DNA of 64,000 bases from Haliotis asinina (Eukaryota; Mollusca; Gastropoda; Lepetellida; Haliotidae), in contig NC_090295.1 in assembly GCF_037392515.1 (NCBI RefSeq), forward strand, positions 17,889,501 to 17,953,500, read 5' to 3'. This document shows, one piece after another, positions 23,691 through 36,480 of this stretch (its first letter is position 1; every line of letters begins with the position of its first letter). The notes below the pieces were generated by a model that was not told the origin of the DNA, ran no database searches, and saw only the letters and a list, made by a program, of their open reading frames with translations. The translations under genes were made by a program, and so were the position numbers.

Positions 23691-24234
23691 TATAGTGGGC
23701 CGATGAACCTTAGCCTGGTGTATTATTCTTTGATGCAGGTTTATTGATTGTTTATTTATTGCGGAAAGCAACGTAAAACAGTCATATGAAAGCTTCACGT
23801 GGAATAGGAAGTATTAAATACTCAGTTCTTTACGTAAGGACGGATGAACTTGGCTTGGTTTGCATGTAGTGGATGAAACAGTGCAGGATCCGGTTTCGGA
23901 AAGCAACCTAACTCAGGGTATGAAACTCCCCAAACATCCAACCAGACCACAGGGCTGGTTAGATGTAAAACTTCCCGACCAAAACTTGCCCACTAAAAAT
24001 ACTTATTTAGTACAAGTAGGCAGGAGACTTTGATAACCTGACAGTCCGTGTTGAAAATAACCCGCCCCGGACGGTCGGGCAGGCGGGTACTTAGAACGCT
24101 GGAGCCTCAACGAGAAGGTGACGGAGACATTATGGACTGTGGTCGCTTTCTGCTGAGGTTCGTCGTGCAGTGTTTCCTCGAGGCGTACAGTTCACTCACT
24201 CACTCCGCCAGTGAGACACACCGGTCATATACTC

Positions 24235-24440
24235 GGTTTAGAATTGATCTTCAGTAACGTTCGCATGATAACAGGTGACTAATGGGATTGTTTTTTCAGG
24301 ACTCGTTTGATACACGTCATCGCATCCTAAATGCCTAGATCGATGCTCTTGGTGTTGATCATTGGATTGACTGGTCCACACTCAATTTTTACAGACCACC
24401 CCCATATAGCTGAAACAGTGCTGACTGCGGTCTTAAACAA
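24235..24440 (+). repeat. SINE-B copy, decayed
   Basis: Motifs TTGATCTTCAGTAAC, CACGTCATCGCATCC, TAGATCGATGCTC and CAGACCACCCCCATATAGCT. Confidence 0.65.
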
Positions 24441-25056
24441 CACCCGATACTGAAGGTTAACCAGAAACATCATGTGCAGCTCAATCGTGTATATAGCAAG
24501 CCGTGGGGTGGATGTGTGGGTGTATGTGGGTGCTTCTTCCGGAATTAAGCAGTCAGTACTACACATGTCTGTAAACACTTCATGATCTGCCATCACCCCC
24601 GAATATGCCTCTAGATTAGTTATTCTGTCCTGTCAGATCAACTTCAGTATAACGCAAGGTCGACATGGCAGTTCTTGTGTGATACAAATGTGAAACACAC
24701 GGTTTGCCGTTGTCTCGAGTTGGATGCATAGTGAAGACATAGTGATGCATTTAAGAAAACCTCCAGTGTGGAGTTTGTGCAACCAAATGGAATTGGAAAT
24801 ATTGGCGTTTATGTAATACAGTCCAAGAGCGTCCGTCGTGGTTGCTCTCGGGTGGTAGTTCAGGATGGTGGGCAAGAAACAGGGAAGACATGAGTCGGTG
24901 TTAGAGATGAAGACAGCAGCAGCCCTGGTTTATTATTGTTTGATGGTCGAATGATAATTGTTCGAATGATGGTCGAAATGGTATACACAGTTGTAAACAT
25001 GTGACTGAGTGGCCAAGGGTCCCGATGTGGAGACCCGCTCTGTCACTTAAACGCAT

Positions 25057-25195
25057 TCAGAAGTCCGACGGCGATTCTTCATCGTCGACGTAGTCGTAGC
25101 TGGGGCGACGGCCTTGGCCGCACAATCCGTCCACATCTCTCGACGATCTAGTCGCATTGGTTGGTCTTGTTGGTTGGTCTCCTGGTTGACCACAT
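25057..25195 (-). CDS. Possible terminal exon of an unidentified minus-strand gene
   Basis: I do not recognise this. After a possible acceptor (CTGACAG at 25196) a frame runs to a TGA at 25057-25059. It contains CGQPGDQPTRP, then DVDGLCGQGRRPSYDYVDDE and ends SPSDF. The composition (two CGQ motifs, a dibasic RR, an acidic end) looks more like protein than chance. A minus-strand AATAAA (TTTATT near 24929) lies about 125 bases downstream. Against: the acceptor lacks a pyrimidine tract and no upstream exon was found. Confidence 0.3.
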
Positions 25196-26408
25196 CTGTC
25201 AGGTTTTTATACACAGGGCCATTATGTCACATACGTAAGATTCGGCGACAAAGGGAGGTGTTAACTGACATGTATTGATAGCGTTTGAGAATAATGGTCC
25301 TGTCCGGAGGGGGGTTTATGATAAGAGGGGATACACCGAATATTTGCTGAATACATTATATAGACAAAGGGGATAGAATTTCGGTGCACTTTGGACATAT
25401 ATTGAAACAAATAGATCATTTCAATAAATGAAATTTTAAAGAAACTTATTGTAATGATTTAGTCTATGACATATGCAAGTGTATGTTCGGCTTAACCAAA
25501 CAAAAGACAAACATATTATACACCAGACACCGGCCATTACCAATGTGATAATTTGATTTCGAGAGGCAAATGCATATATGCTAATATTAAATGATAATAC
25601 AGTGATTTCATACAATGACCATCCGACATGTCATCACACCTTCGTATAAAATAATTTCATTCCATTTGTCAATAATGCTTTAACTTCCCCTCCCATGAGT
25701 GGTCAGTGTAATGACGAGTGAAAAAAATATTACCCGCTGCCACGGTAACAGCAAAACTCCCCACCGAGAGGTTCTATCGTTAACAATCGCATGACGCATG
25801 CCATGAACGAAGTTCGAAATCCCGTCCATTAGCTGTTTTTTTTTTAGTTTATTTTACCGACCTTCACTTATCTATTTAAACTATTTTATACGTTGAATTG
25901 TGTGCACGCTCAGCTTGAGCTTAGTCAGAATATACGTTTTACTGATTTTTAAAATACAGTCGAGAGACAGACGCCATTTGGTAATGTCATATATTGTCGT
26001 TAGCTGACTTGGCAATAAGTTAAAAACGTTGTACGATTTGTTTTTGGAAGCAGTGCTACAAAGGGGCGTACATCCTCGAGAGAAGAATACAACTTGTACT
26101 ATTTAAAGGTTTCACAAACAGCTACAGGGCGAACATGAACCGCGTAATGAAGCTAGCGAAATGATTCTCAACAATTACACAACGTTGTATATAAAGCGAG
26201 AAAATGTTGCTATACTTTGCTAACAACACCAGCTGCAAAACGTCCACACACGAAGCTACTGAATGATCGCAAAAACAAAACAGCCAGTCCAATTATACAA
26301 CTACCGTATAAAGTCATAACGGCCGTACAACAATCTGTACAACGGGCAAACCCAAATGTTCATCGGTCATGCCACAAAATACATTGTTCATGATAAAAGC
26401 TTAAGTGC

Positions 26409-26472
26409 ACTGGGTTTTCCACCGCTTTCAGCAATAATCCAGCAACATCACAGCAAGGTATCCCATAAACCA
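26409..26472 (-). repeat. SINE-A tail fragment
   Basis: Reverse-strand CGCTTTCAGCAATAATCCAG and following body. Confidence 0.5.
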
Positions 26473-26543
26473 TTGGGTGGTTAAAAACCATACGTGTGTG
26501 TTGTAGGTATAAGTGCACCGCCTGTGTGTTGTGATAGTGTATA

Positions 26544-26760
26544 CAGTCGAACCCCGTTTACCCGGACCCCACATATCCGGAAACCCCGCCTTCCGGACGA
26601 TTTTTATGTGAAACGAAACTTCTGTTCGTTAATTGTACTCGCTTAACCGGACCCCGCGCTTCCGGACCCGGACGGCGAATTTGTCCACTGCTGAGATCTC
26701 GGGTACAGGAGAACCGACGCATCCCGATTTCAGCGTGTCCTAATTGCATTCAGGAACTGG
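26544..26760 (+). mobile_element. pogo/Tigger-like element, left end
   Basis: Begins CAGTCGAACCCCGTTTACCC directly after TA, with further CCGGA-type subterminal repeats. The CAGTCGAACCCCGTTTA-type end with a TA target is typical of pogo-group Tc1/mariner elements. No right end or transposase seen. Confidence 0.6.
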
Positions 26761-26842
26761 TTCAGATTCGAATGTATCAATGTCACTGTAATGAAGCTTG
26801 AATAGTGTTTCATCAACATTTCTTCTACATCTGTCTCTGGCA

Positions 26843-26975
26843 GTGGGCTAGCACGGTAGTCCGGGTTCGATTCCCCACTAGGGTACAACGTTTAAAACTA
26901 ATTTCTGCTGTCCTCCGCCGTGATATTGTTGGAATATTGCAAAAGGTGGAGTAAAACTAAACTCACTAACTCTAC
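26843..26975 (+). repeat. SINE-A copy
   Basis: B box GGTTCGATTCC is intact; body and tail (GGAATATTGC, GGAGTAAAACTAAACTCACT) follow. Confidence 0.8.
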
Positions 26976-28182
26976 ATCTCTCAATCTGCCGAGACAATCT
27001 CGTCACTCAGGCGCTCGTAAAGAAAAAGAGCTCAGCGGCGAGACATGGACATCTTTTTCCAACCAATTTTGTCGCGGAGGTTTCAATCCTTAACCTCTTT
27101 GTGAGTAATGGTAATTTTTACTGTGATCTGTTGCAAAGCAGTAAAGATAATATATTATCTTTATATATATATATAAGATAATATATTGTTAACATATATT
27201 ACCATGTTATATTTTGGGGACACCTTTTTCGTCACGACGTTTTCCCGTCCAGCATATTCATCTTATATATTGTCTCACTCTGAGAGTGAGGGTGCGAATT
27301 TCAAATGGTATTCCACTTTACAAAGAAAATGTTAGCCTTTTAACATGTAACAATTTCTAAAAGACATTGTGTATTAAGATGAGATGTCGTATATAAACAG
27401 TACTGAGACATTGGTGATGTTTAGAGTTAGAACTACTGCAAGAACTTGTAATGAATTTCTTTTAATCTTACTATTTTCTAAATGTTTGGCCATATTGACT
27501 TATGGTCATACTGCCTTTGCCCCTTTTGACTTTCCGTTGGCCCTTTTTGTCTTTTGGCCTTTTCGACCTGTTCCGTGTATTAGATGGTTTATTAAAATAT
27601 ATATTAATATTATATATGTGTGTATATGTATGTATGATATATAATGTATTCCATGATCTTTTTCTTTACCTTTTGCGTTAAAAAATCGCCAAAGTTTTGT
27701 TTTCAATATAACTTAAAAGGGAAGTCTCTTCGTTCATATTTGGATGCTTTATATTGATTTTCAATATTTCTGGAATGTCATTTTGTCTCATTGTGTTGAC
27801 TATTTCTTTGGCATCATGGAAAAGTTAATTCAGCAAACAATAGAGTAAGGAGTCATGTTTTATTCCGTGATATTCAGTTCGACAGTAAAATATCAAAAGG
27901 AGCAAATCAAGAAAGTTTTTCGTGTAAAAGAAGTATGTGTTGATGTATTATCTCCCCTTCATTACTATCGCTTTATAAATGTTGACATACGCACAGACCA
28001 ATATGCCGTGTAACTAAATTTTGTGATTATTTAAACAATAAACGACACATTTCTAAATTGTGTATTATCATTTTTATTTCATTGCTTCTCTTTACGACAT
28101 TATATTGCCAAAAACCAGTACGGTAACCGGAAGCACGTGGGGTTGTTGTTTTGGTATTTCGTGTATATTGTCAGTTGCAAAG

Positions 28183-31100
28183 ATGCCACGAGGAAGACGG
28201 GCGCTGATACAGAGACCAGAGTCAGACGACGAATTTGAAACTCCGGCATTCCGAGACATCGGAAAAGATGATCAGACGAAGGAAACTGAAGAAAGTGACA
28301 GCGAAGCGGATCTTGTTGAAGCAGGAGGTCTTACGTCAAGTTAAAATTCTTAGACTGACTTGAGTTTGGTTTTATGCCGCTTTTAACAATATTCCAGTGA
28401 AACAGTTCTGCCGGTATCCCCCGCCCCCACCAAAAACCAAAATTACAAACTGACATGCATATCTCTTCCTAAAAACACATGAAATAAACCAGAACAGGTG
28501 TACTAAACAATCAATGAACTTCTTTCAGTGTTGGAATATTATACCGGGGAAGGACTTCCATGGAGCAAATTTACAATGTAAAAAGAAGGGGGTACAGGCG
28601 GAACTCTTTCCCTGAAGCTGTCCTCCTTGATCCTCTGGACTCCCTGCTGATGTGAACACCTGTCTACACACCTAATGCCAAATGGTTGTGAGTTAGCATG
28701 GTTTTACACAGCCTATAGCAATATGCCAGCATTATCCCAGCAGAGGATATCACAAATGGTCTTCACATATTGTACCCATGAGGGGAATTGAATATGAGTC
28801 TTTGGCATGACGAGCTAACACTGTGACCACTAAGTTTGTTTGGCTGACATGGACCATTTTGACCCAAACGAACTATATAGCCTGCCCTACATTGGTCTTG
28901 AGTGGCGTCAGATGCCAGGTGTCTGAGATGCTGTGATTCTGTGGGTAATGTTGCCTTCATGCCTTCAAATCTGGTTAATTGTGCTCACAGGTTTAATCTT
29001 TGCAAAGTGGTAAATATCTGAGATTTGTATTATCATACATGATCTCTAGTTGTGAGATTTTGTACCCTTTGTAGTCAATTGATATTCATAATGTCAGTCG
29101 TGGGAACAATGTGTGAAGCCCTTTTCTGGTGTTCCCCCCTGTGACATTGCTAGAATATTGCTAAAAGCGGTGTGAAACTTAGCTCACTCACTCATAATAT
29201 CAGTCTCTGGATGATCTGGTGAAGATCTGACTTTTCACAGACAGTGGTTGCATAGATGGAAAATTGTTGAGTGTGAACTGTTGAGTGTGAACTGTTGAGT
29301 TAAACGGCTAACAAACTTTTGGTTGCAGGGTCCTCTGAAGAGGGCTCATCAGATGATGAGGAAGAGTTGGAATTAGCTGATGATGATGGTGCCAATGATG
29401 AGGATGACAGTGATGCTGCTCCTGAGGATGTTGGATTCTCGGAGTCCCGAGCAACAGCACTTTCCCAGATGAAGCAGGCAATGACACAGATGAAAAAGGA
29501 AAAACTCCAGCTGAAAGCAAAGAGGAAACAGAGAGATGAAAAGTTCAAAGAGCAAAAGGTAGCCAGGTTTCTTTTGTATATCTTTTGATAAAGAAATGGT
29601 AGACAAACTTTGATTTTTGTCCCACTGAGGATGTCCAGAATCTGTGATCAGATTACATATGATAACCTTGGTTTGAATATATACTGGACAAAGAATGTAA
29701 GGGATAGTGGTATTTTTCTGACTGATATTTTATCAGTGTGTCAGTGAATAAATACATCATTATTCATAATTTGAAAATTTGCAAATATCCTAACTATTTT
29801 TGCCCAGTATATCTTAATTTGGCTTTTTTTTAAGGGACAGATTGACATGGTCGGTTGAATAAATAGAATCAGCATTAGCAGAGAGCAGCACAGGTAGTTA
29901 CACGTATACTCATGTAAGAATAGTGCTATTTGTACATGTCTTTATCTTCATTAGAATTGCAATTCAATTTTCTTTTCATGAAGTTTACTTCTCAAACATA
30001 TGGTGGTGCTCTTAAATTATACTTCTAACTTTATATTTCTTGAAGCGGATAAAGTTGGAAGCGTTGTCTCGTTTGCCAGATGAGATACTGGACAGCCTTC
30101 CAGAAAAACTCAATGAGGAAAGGAAAGTAGCAGAAAAAGGAAAAAAGAAGAAGGGTGAAAAGAAACATAAAGCCAAAAAAGAAGGTAACCATTCATTGAT
30201 GATTCTGCTGACATATTTTTGGTTGAAATAAATGCGCTGGTTACTTGCTTTCTACAAAGTAATTGACCATCATGCATGTTATGTGAAGTCAATTTTTTGT
30301 GTTTTGCTGAGTTATTGCTGAAATAGTGCTAAAAGTGGCATAAAACCACACTCACTCACTTTCTTATTTCATGGACAGATCCAGACAAAAAGAAACATGT
30401 GACTGTGTTTGAAGAAACAGAAGACTATATACCTCTTGAGACAGGATTCATAGACAGGTAAGATCTGACTCTTGTAAAGGGGTTTTAAATATTTCACTCA
30501 AAGTCATTTTTGGATGTGTTATGAATAGATCAAGTGGTTCGATGTGTGACATACATAGATGTTTTTTTATATGTATAACAATGAAATGCTGACTAATAGT
30601 GACATTAGCATTGTACACATCCTCGATTTCTCCAGAATATGCGCTCTGATAAGTCTCCACTATACCCTGGATGTATCTATGGATCGGTCTGATACTTGTA
30701 TTACCTCCCTTTGCTGGCTTCGCATTCTCACAGTAGCCAATCAGCTAAGGTGCCATTACAACCGAGCTTGTCAGTGTCAACAAAGATAGCGGTCACAGCT
30801 GTGAAGGTTTGGATGCAGCTGTGAAAGTTTGTTCGCAGTGCGACTCAGAGTTGGGGAAAGTCATACAGAAAACTTGACAGGCCTGAAAGTTTAAATACAT
30901 ACATTATTATTATTATTGGATATTTATATAGCGCACATATCCATGCAAATATTGCTGGTATTTGTTTCCCTTGATCATTGGATGTCTGTCTCAGCGTCAC
31001 ATCGGTTTATCAATCTCAACTCCCTGGGGAGTATACATCTCTTGCTGCGACTAGGTGCACCAAGTTTATTGTGGCTCTCTCATCCTAATGTGGGACCCAA

Positions 31101-33248
31101 TTACAGCTGGGTGGACTGGGGCACATAGTCACATTACTTTGTCCAAGTTTACTGCACATTGCTGTACTATGTGTATGCACGTATTCATGTGGCCCCCATC
31201 TGGTCATATATACAAATGGATTCATGGGTTCTTTTAAGTGCACAGGGCTGTGTACCCACACTAGGGTTTGTGACAATGCTGAAAGCGTCTGCACACAAAG
31301 TTGACTTCAAAGTTTGAGACCCGGTCACAGGTGCGCTCGATCCTGACATGTCAACCTCACTGAGATTACTAGCCTGGTGCTTTAGCCAACTCGCCCACCG
31401 CGCCCCCATATATGCAATAACTCCATCTGCCTCTTTCAGAGAACCTCTGCATGGTTTGTGTTGCTAAATTTAATCAGTTAGATAGTTTGAAAAGCGAAAG
31501 TGAGTTGTGATTGCTATGCTCAATTTCCCAGTGTAGACACCTAAACCAACCAAGGGAGGAAATAAATTTTGTAGATGCAGCCAGGGTATAGTGGTGTCTT
31601 ATCAGAACATATACCCAGCAGGTTTCGGGGATGCATCATACAGTATTTAAAATGATCTTTTTGTGATTTGTGTCCGTTTACCTTTCAAGTCGATGAATAA
31701 AGATTTGTATTGAGGCTGTGGGAAGCCATATTGTTCAGTCTTCCAATCATCACGGCACTTGTTTGATTAGGTATAAGGGTTGAATTAAGCTCATTTCGGG
31801 TGCGCCTTGTTGAGTTATTGCTGAAATCATGGAACATGACTCACTCATCCTTTTTTCGGGTTGGTAGGGTAGCCTATTGGCTAATATGTTCACTCACCAT
31901 GTGAGTGATCTGGGTTTTATTCCCAGATGGGTATAATATGTGAAGCCCATTTCTGGTATCCCCTTGCTGTGATATTGCTTGAATATTGCTAAAAGCGTGT
32001 AAAACCATACTCACCCATGCTTTTTTTTCGACTGTTCGCCAAGTATTGTTTATTCCCAATTCAGGGTGTGTTACAAGAACATACAGGTGTGATAACATCT
32101 TTAACCTGAAATGTTGTTCTTAAATTCGGTTTCTGAAAAAAATCTAATCATCTCTAATAGACAGTACCCACAAAACCCATGTTTTCCTGGTTCAGGCAGA
32201 GATGTTGTGATTGGGTTAAAAATAATAAGTGAATCTTTGACATCTGACAATATCATTGTTGTTTGACAACTCTTGGGATAATGGAAGGAAACATCATCAA
32301 GTCTATGTCAAGACTGACAAAGGATATAGTATGTTAGTTTGCAAAACTTGAAAACAAAACCAACTTGACCTTAGTTTGCATATTTATCGAGCGCCCATAT
32401 GACACTATTCTGTGTGTCTGTTGCAGTGAGACTGGAATAAAGGCTATGCCACTCAAAGACCTGAGAAAACGAATGGCCATATCTCAGTCTGCTGCCAACT
32501 TCAGGAATTCCCGTCTCTATGGTGACCATAGAAGGAGAGAGTCAAGTAAGTATTCTGTGTTGTAATTGATGGTATGGACTCAGTTTTGTTTTTGTGAGCA
32601 CCACATGTGTGATCATGGCGTTGATCAAATTAGTGAACATTTGAGTCAGTCTGAGATATGTTTTAACTCATGGTGTCCTCCCACACTGAGAGCCTGTGAA
32701 GATCTGAGGTAGAACCAGTGTTTGAAATTAACTTCTTCATGAAGTAGCAAGTACTTGCAGCCTTTTTAAAGAATACCAGTATCTGTAAGTTAATGAGATC
32801 CTATTCCAGTATCTGTAAGTTTATGAGATCCTATTTCATCTCACCTTTGTCTTTAATATGCTGAACCCGTGAAGGTCTGGGATAGAATAAGCCTTCAGCA
32901 ACCCATGCTTGCCATAAAACTCGACTATGCTTGTTGTAAGATGCGACTAACGGGATTGGGGGGTCATTATTGCTGACTTTGTTGGCTCATGTCATCGGTT
33001 CCCAATTGCGCAGATCGATGCTCATGTTGTTGATCACTGGATTGTCTGGTACAGACTCGATTATCTGCAGACCACCGCCATGTAGCTGGAATATTGCTGA
33101 ATGCGGCATAAAACTAAAGTCTCTCACTCACTTAAATATGCTGAATATGCCATAAATAATAAACAGTGAGAAAATAACTGTTTCTTCTACAGCTCAAGCA
33201 TATCTAGCAAAGTTGGAGAAACGGAAAGCAAGGCTACAGAAGAGGTGA
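28183..33248 (+). CDS. NOL7: Nucleolar protein 7 (SSU processome), six exons
   Basis: NOL7 (yeast Utp16 counterpart) works in the nucleolus in 18S rRNA precursor processing (known role). Exons: 28183-28339, 29329-29558, 30046-30184, 30379-30457, 32427-32545, 33193-33248; frame is kept throughout, giving about 259 residues. Exon 1 could instead end at 28327 (255 residues); both donors are weak. The protein has an acidic Ser/Glu/Asp-rich first third, then LKAKRKQRDEKFKEQKRIKL (human [20 protein letters not shown]), LPDEILDSLPEKL (LPDTILEKL), a Lys-rich stretch, and KDLRKRMAISQSAANFRNSR with LYG (human RDSRQQAAQAFIHNSLYG). It ends YLAKLEKRKARLQKR, shorter than the vertebrate tail. Introns 1, 3, 4 and 5 carry SINEs and intron 1 a MITE. 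An ATTAAA at 34174 may be the poly(A) signal. Confidence 0.85.
28358..28398 (-). repeat. SINE-A tail cut by MITE-1, NOL7 intron 1
   Basis: 'gtttggttttatgccgct' then 'aacaatattccag' is a reverse-strand SINE-A tail that stops at the MITE-1 boundary. Confidence 0.55.
28399..28620. mobile_element. MITE-1 copy, NOL7 intron 1
   Basis: Inverted ends GAAACAGTTCTGCCGGTA and reverse complement GAAAGAGTTCCGCCTGTACC; interior matches 4215-4420. Confidence 0.75.
28693..28845 (-). repeat. SINE-A copy, NOL7 intron 1
   Basis: Reverse-strand body with GTACCCATGAGGGGAATTGA and GGCATGACGAGCTAAC. Confidence 0.7.
29105..29195 (+). repeat. SINE-A 3' fragment, NOL7 intron 1
   Basis: 'tgtgtgaagccc', GACATTGCTAGAATATTGCT and the CTCACTCACTC tail. 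Confidence 0.7.
29712..29840 (+). repeat. Dispersed repeat, NOL7 intron 2 copy
   Basis: Pairs with 19430-19575. Confidence 0.5.
30297..30362 (+). repeat. SINE-A tail fragment, NOL7 intron 3
   Basis: GCTGAAATAGTGCTAAAAGT, then GGCATAAAACCACACTCACT. Confidence 0.6.
30903..31405 (-). repeat. SINE-C copy, about 500 bp, NOL7 intron 4
   Basis: Reverse strand: 3' end ATTATTATTATT with TTTATATAGCGC; 5' tRNA-like head GGGCGAGTTGGCTAAAGC. It aligns along its length with 59046-59548. The GCGCTATATAAAT-type 3' end is widespread in animal SINEs. Confidence 0.8.
31862..32015 (+). repeat. SINE-A copy, NOL7 intron 4
   Basis: GGTAGGGTAGCCTATTGGCT head, 'gaagcccatttctggtatcc' body and GCTTGAATATTGCTAAAAGC tail. 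Confidence 0.8.
32862..33135 (+). repeat. SINE-B copy, NOL7 intron 5
   Basis: Near full length: CCGTGAAGGTCTGGGATAGA through CGCAGATCGATGCTCATGTT to GCGGCATAAAACTAAA. It ends about 60 bases before exon 6. Confidence 0.85.
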
Positions 33249-35344
33249 TAACAAGAATGCTGTGTTGTGGTTGCTTGGAGACAGTTGCTAGGAGGCTCGT
33301 GATGACGGAGATGGCCATGGGGGAATGTTGGATAGTGGATGGGCAAGAGGTGAAAGTGTTGGCTTGTCACATCAAAGATCCAGTTTTTTTTCCCCACTGT
33401 GATTAAACTGTCTCCACCTTTCCTGAAAGCCTGTGTGTACAGACCATTGTTAAAGACTTGTTGAACCCATGGTTGGGAACTGTACAGCAGACATGAGACA
33501 ATAGACATCTGCTGGTTAATATGTGACTTGGAGTGAAGTTTTGGAGGGGATGCTGGCTCAGTGGCTGGGGATTATTGAGAGACAGGGTAATAATAGTTTG
33601 GTGAGTTTCAGGTGATAGAAATATAATACTAAAAAGTAGGGATATTCCATTTTGTGAGTATACCACTAGCCTGTGCCAGTGTATATCAGAAAAAGTGATA
33701 TATATTCATAGAGATGAAACATTTCCAAGGGAATGGAGTAAATTGTCACATTTTGCCTTAATTTCTACATCATCTGTTTCCTCCTTTTCTTCCATCATTT
33801 GCATTTGATCAATGTTATAAATCTGGTATCCCCTACTTTTTTTGAATGGCATATATTTTTCCCCATCACATTTATTTTGCAGGTGATCTTCCATGTCATT
33901 TAAATACTATTTGTTGAGGAGTTATATAAGAAGACTTATTTTGGTTTGGGAAGGGGGTGGCAGTTGTTATTTTTGTGCCCAGGGATTGTTGGAACTGGGA
34001 TAAATTGATGGTGATTTCTTTTAAAAATGTTTTTTGTTTGTAGAAGTAAATATTTCCAGAAACACATTTTTTACATTGAACCAGCATGTCCCAAAAAACT
34101 TTTGTGGATGGGAGGGCTTATTCAAGAGGACAATTTATGTTTTTTCCAATGTAACCTATATTGTACTTTTGTAATTAAAGTATGGAATATCTTTTTTGGG
34201 TCAAGTCACTTATGTAATTGAAAGACACTGGAATGATATTAACAAAAAACTGAAGATGTCTCTGCAGAATTTGACTCATATCATGTTCTTGCTGATGATG
34301 AAATTATGCAATATATATTGAACTTTCATAACATTATGATGGATTTGTTCTTGATTAAACAACTTTAAAGTTCATTGCCACCTCATTGTGTTTGGGTGTT
34401 GTTTTGACAATGTTTATGAATTTTTGAAAAATCTCCTTCAAACATGTTCATTAAAAAGAATACAAAATTAAAAAATAGGTTATTGACAATTCTATTAGCA
34501 AAGTTAGACAAATCTTAAAGTCAGCCACTCACAAAGAGTTTCCTCTTGGCTGCAAGGGTCAACATGGAGGGCTGTGAAGGGCGATTGATATTTTGCAGTT
34601 CAGGCTGGAACTGGAAGCGGCATATTAGTTCTCAGTAGAGTGAACATACATTCCTGATCTGATATTTTACTCATTATATTTAAGTTTACATACTTCAAAG
34701 ATGAAACTTCTGTTATATTTGCTGCCAGGGTTAAATTGAGAGAAAAGCTCACCTCACGAGTATTTGATGTAAGATTAGGCAAGAAGCCTCAAGTAGTCAA
34801 ATCAAAATATATATGTCCTAGTATGACTGTGAGGTGTTGAAATGCAGATGATCACTATGCAAGTCGGTCCGCTGATTCTTAGTGCTGAGTGAAGGTGGCA
34901 CACTTAGCGATGATCACCAAGACCATTTGAGTGATGACTAAAGGCAGCAGTGTCAGTGTGCTTGGACACTGGGTGTGAAACTGACAGTAAGTAATCTGTG
35001 TATGAACTAAATTTTTCTGCAGCACGGAAACAGTGATGTATGATGCCAATATTCTGAATATATCTTGTTAATCTGCCATAAAAATACATGACGTTAATGT
35101 ACCAGCCAGTTGCCTTGAGCAAAATGTATGAGAAATTCAGAAGGGGAAGCTATCACTTGAGTTTGGGCCAGATGGACAGAGTTGCCTCCCTTTGTCACAC
35201 CTGAAACCTGTTGTTACTGGTTAAATCATGGGGTATGATGCATAACATCGCCCCGACTGTTCTACACATAGGGTATTGTTTTGTCGAGGACAGTTTTTTC
35301 CCCGGGGTATACTCGTGTCAAACTATACCCGAGTTAAATGCGTC
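33249..35344. other. NOL7 3' UTR and intergenic DNA
   Basis: The first several hundred bases should be NOL7 3' UTR (ATTAAA at 34174). Nothing recognised from 34200 to 35344. Confidence 0.45.
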
Positions 35345-35592
35345 CTGTAAACTGAGGAAGATTACCCAGAATTGATCTTTAGTCACTCTTGCTTCTAAGA
35401 GGCAACTAACAGCATCGGGTGGCCAGGCTCGGTTGACTTGGTTGACACACGTCATTGGTCTCATTTGCGTAGATCGATGCTCATACCGTAGATCATTGCA
35501 TTGCCTGGTCCAGACTCGATTATTTACATACCGCCCTAACATAGCTGCAATATTGCTGAGTGCGGCGAAAACTAAACTCACTCGCTCACTCT
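35345..35592 (+). repeat. SINE-B copy
   Basis: GAATTGATCTTTAGTCACTC, GGCTCGGTTGACTTGGTTGA and GAGTGCGGCGAAAACTAAAC. Confidence 0.8.
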
Positions 35593-35678
35593 AAGTGTAG
35601 CAGTGCTGTCCCATCTCGGAACTTAGCATCGGCACTTTGATGGTCACGTCTCAGAGGGAGTCGTCGATACCTTTCTTC

Positions 35679-35733
35679 ACATCCTGGTTCCCGGGCCTCT
35701 CGTTAATAGTGATGAGCCCGGGAACCAGGATGT
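35679..35733. other. Perfect 18-bp hairpin
   Basis: ACATCCTGGTTCCCGGGC (35679-35696) and its exact reverse complement (35716-35733) flank a 19-base loop, at the 3' end of the LINE fragment. Confidence 0.85.
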
Positions 35734-36479
35734 CATAGTATGTAGTTCCGTAACGTGTTTCGGCCGTCGAGAGTTGTTTCGCCTGAGTTTGGTTGTCCAT
35801 GAGATTTTATACTGCAGGGAGACTGCCTTACGTACAAGCTGAGCAAACATTTTCCCTTCCATGTGTGTGTCTGTGTCTGTGTCACAGAAATCGTCAAATT
35901 CATACTTCAGAAAATATGATGGTAATCCACGTCTTCTTGCAGTTTTCACTCCACTCATAGATTCTCTTGTTCAGCCGTTTCGGTGTCACGTTGACCGATC
36001 TTCCCGTGTCTGGTCACTGCTATCCACTGCCAGACCACAGGTGGTTTCAATCCATTTTCTCCATTTACTGCCATATTCTGTGCAAACATCCCAACACCAA
36101 GAACACAAACGAAAACACCATTGCATTGTAGAGCTTGATGTAAACGTTGAAGGGCATACCTTCCATGGCTTTGAACTTAGAAACGAGGAGTTCAAGTGAG
36201 ATCTAGAAGCCACATTTCCTGCATTTTTTGTCATACGCTTTTATTCAGTAAGTAGAACTCCGAGGTAGTGTTAACCCCAGGAGTACAATCCCGGCTCACC
36301 GCACATAAACACTGTCGCTGAACCAAGGACCTCGGACCTCTAAAGTGCGCATCTCGTGAATTATCTTGATTGATAGACATGTATTTTGGCGACACCACAA
36401 CTCTGACGTTGGTAGGACACACTGAAATCCTCCTTTTTCACCTCAAAGAGTACTGCATTGTCCGCATACGTTAGTATGC

Positions 36480-36480
<1 letters not shown>

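Larger units (their letters stand above)
25200..28182. other. Intergenic stretch upstream of NOL7
   Basis: Holds two SINE-A copies, a pogo-like end at 26544 and an AT-rich palindrome near 27150-27190. The NOL7 promoter should lie just before 28183; no core element was identified with confidence. Confidence 0.4.

Noticed and set aside
35677-35958. 93-residue minus-strand frame starting MSGVKTARRRG
   Set aside because: It lies out of frame over the decayed LINE, whose pieces continue on both sides.
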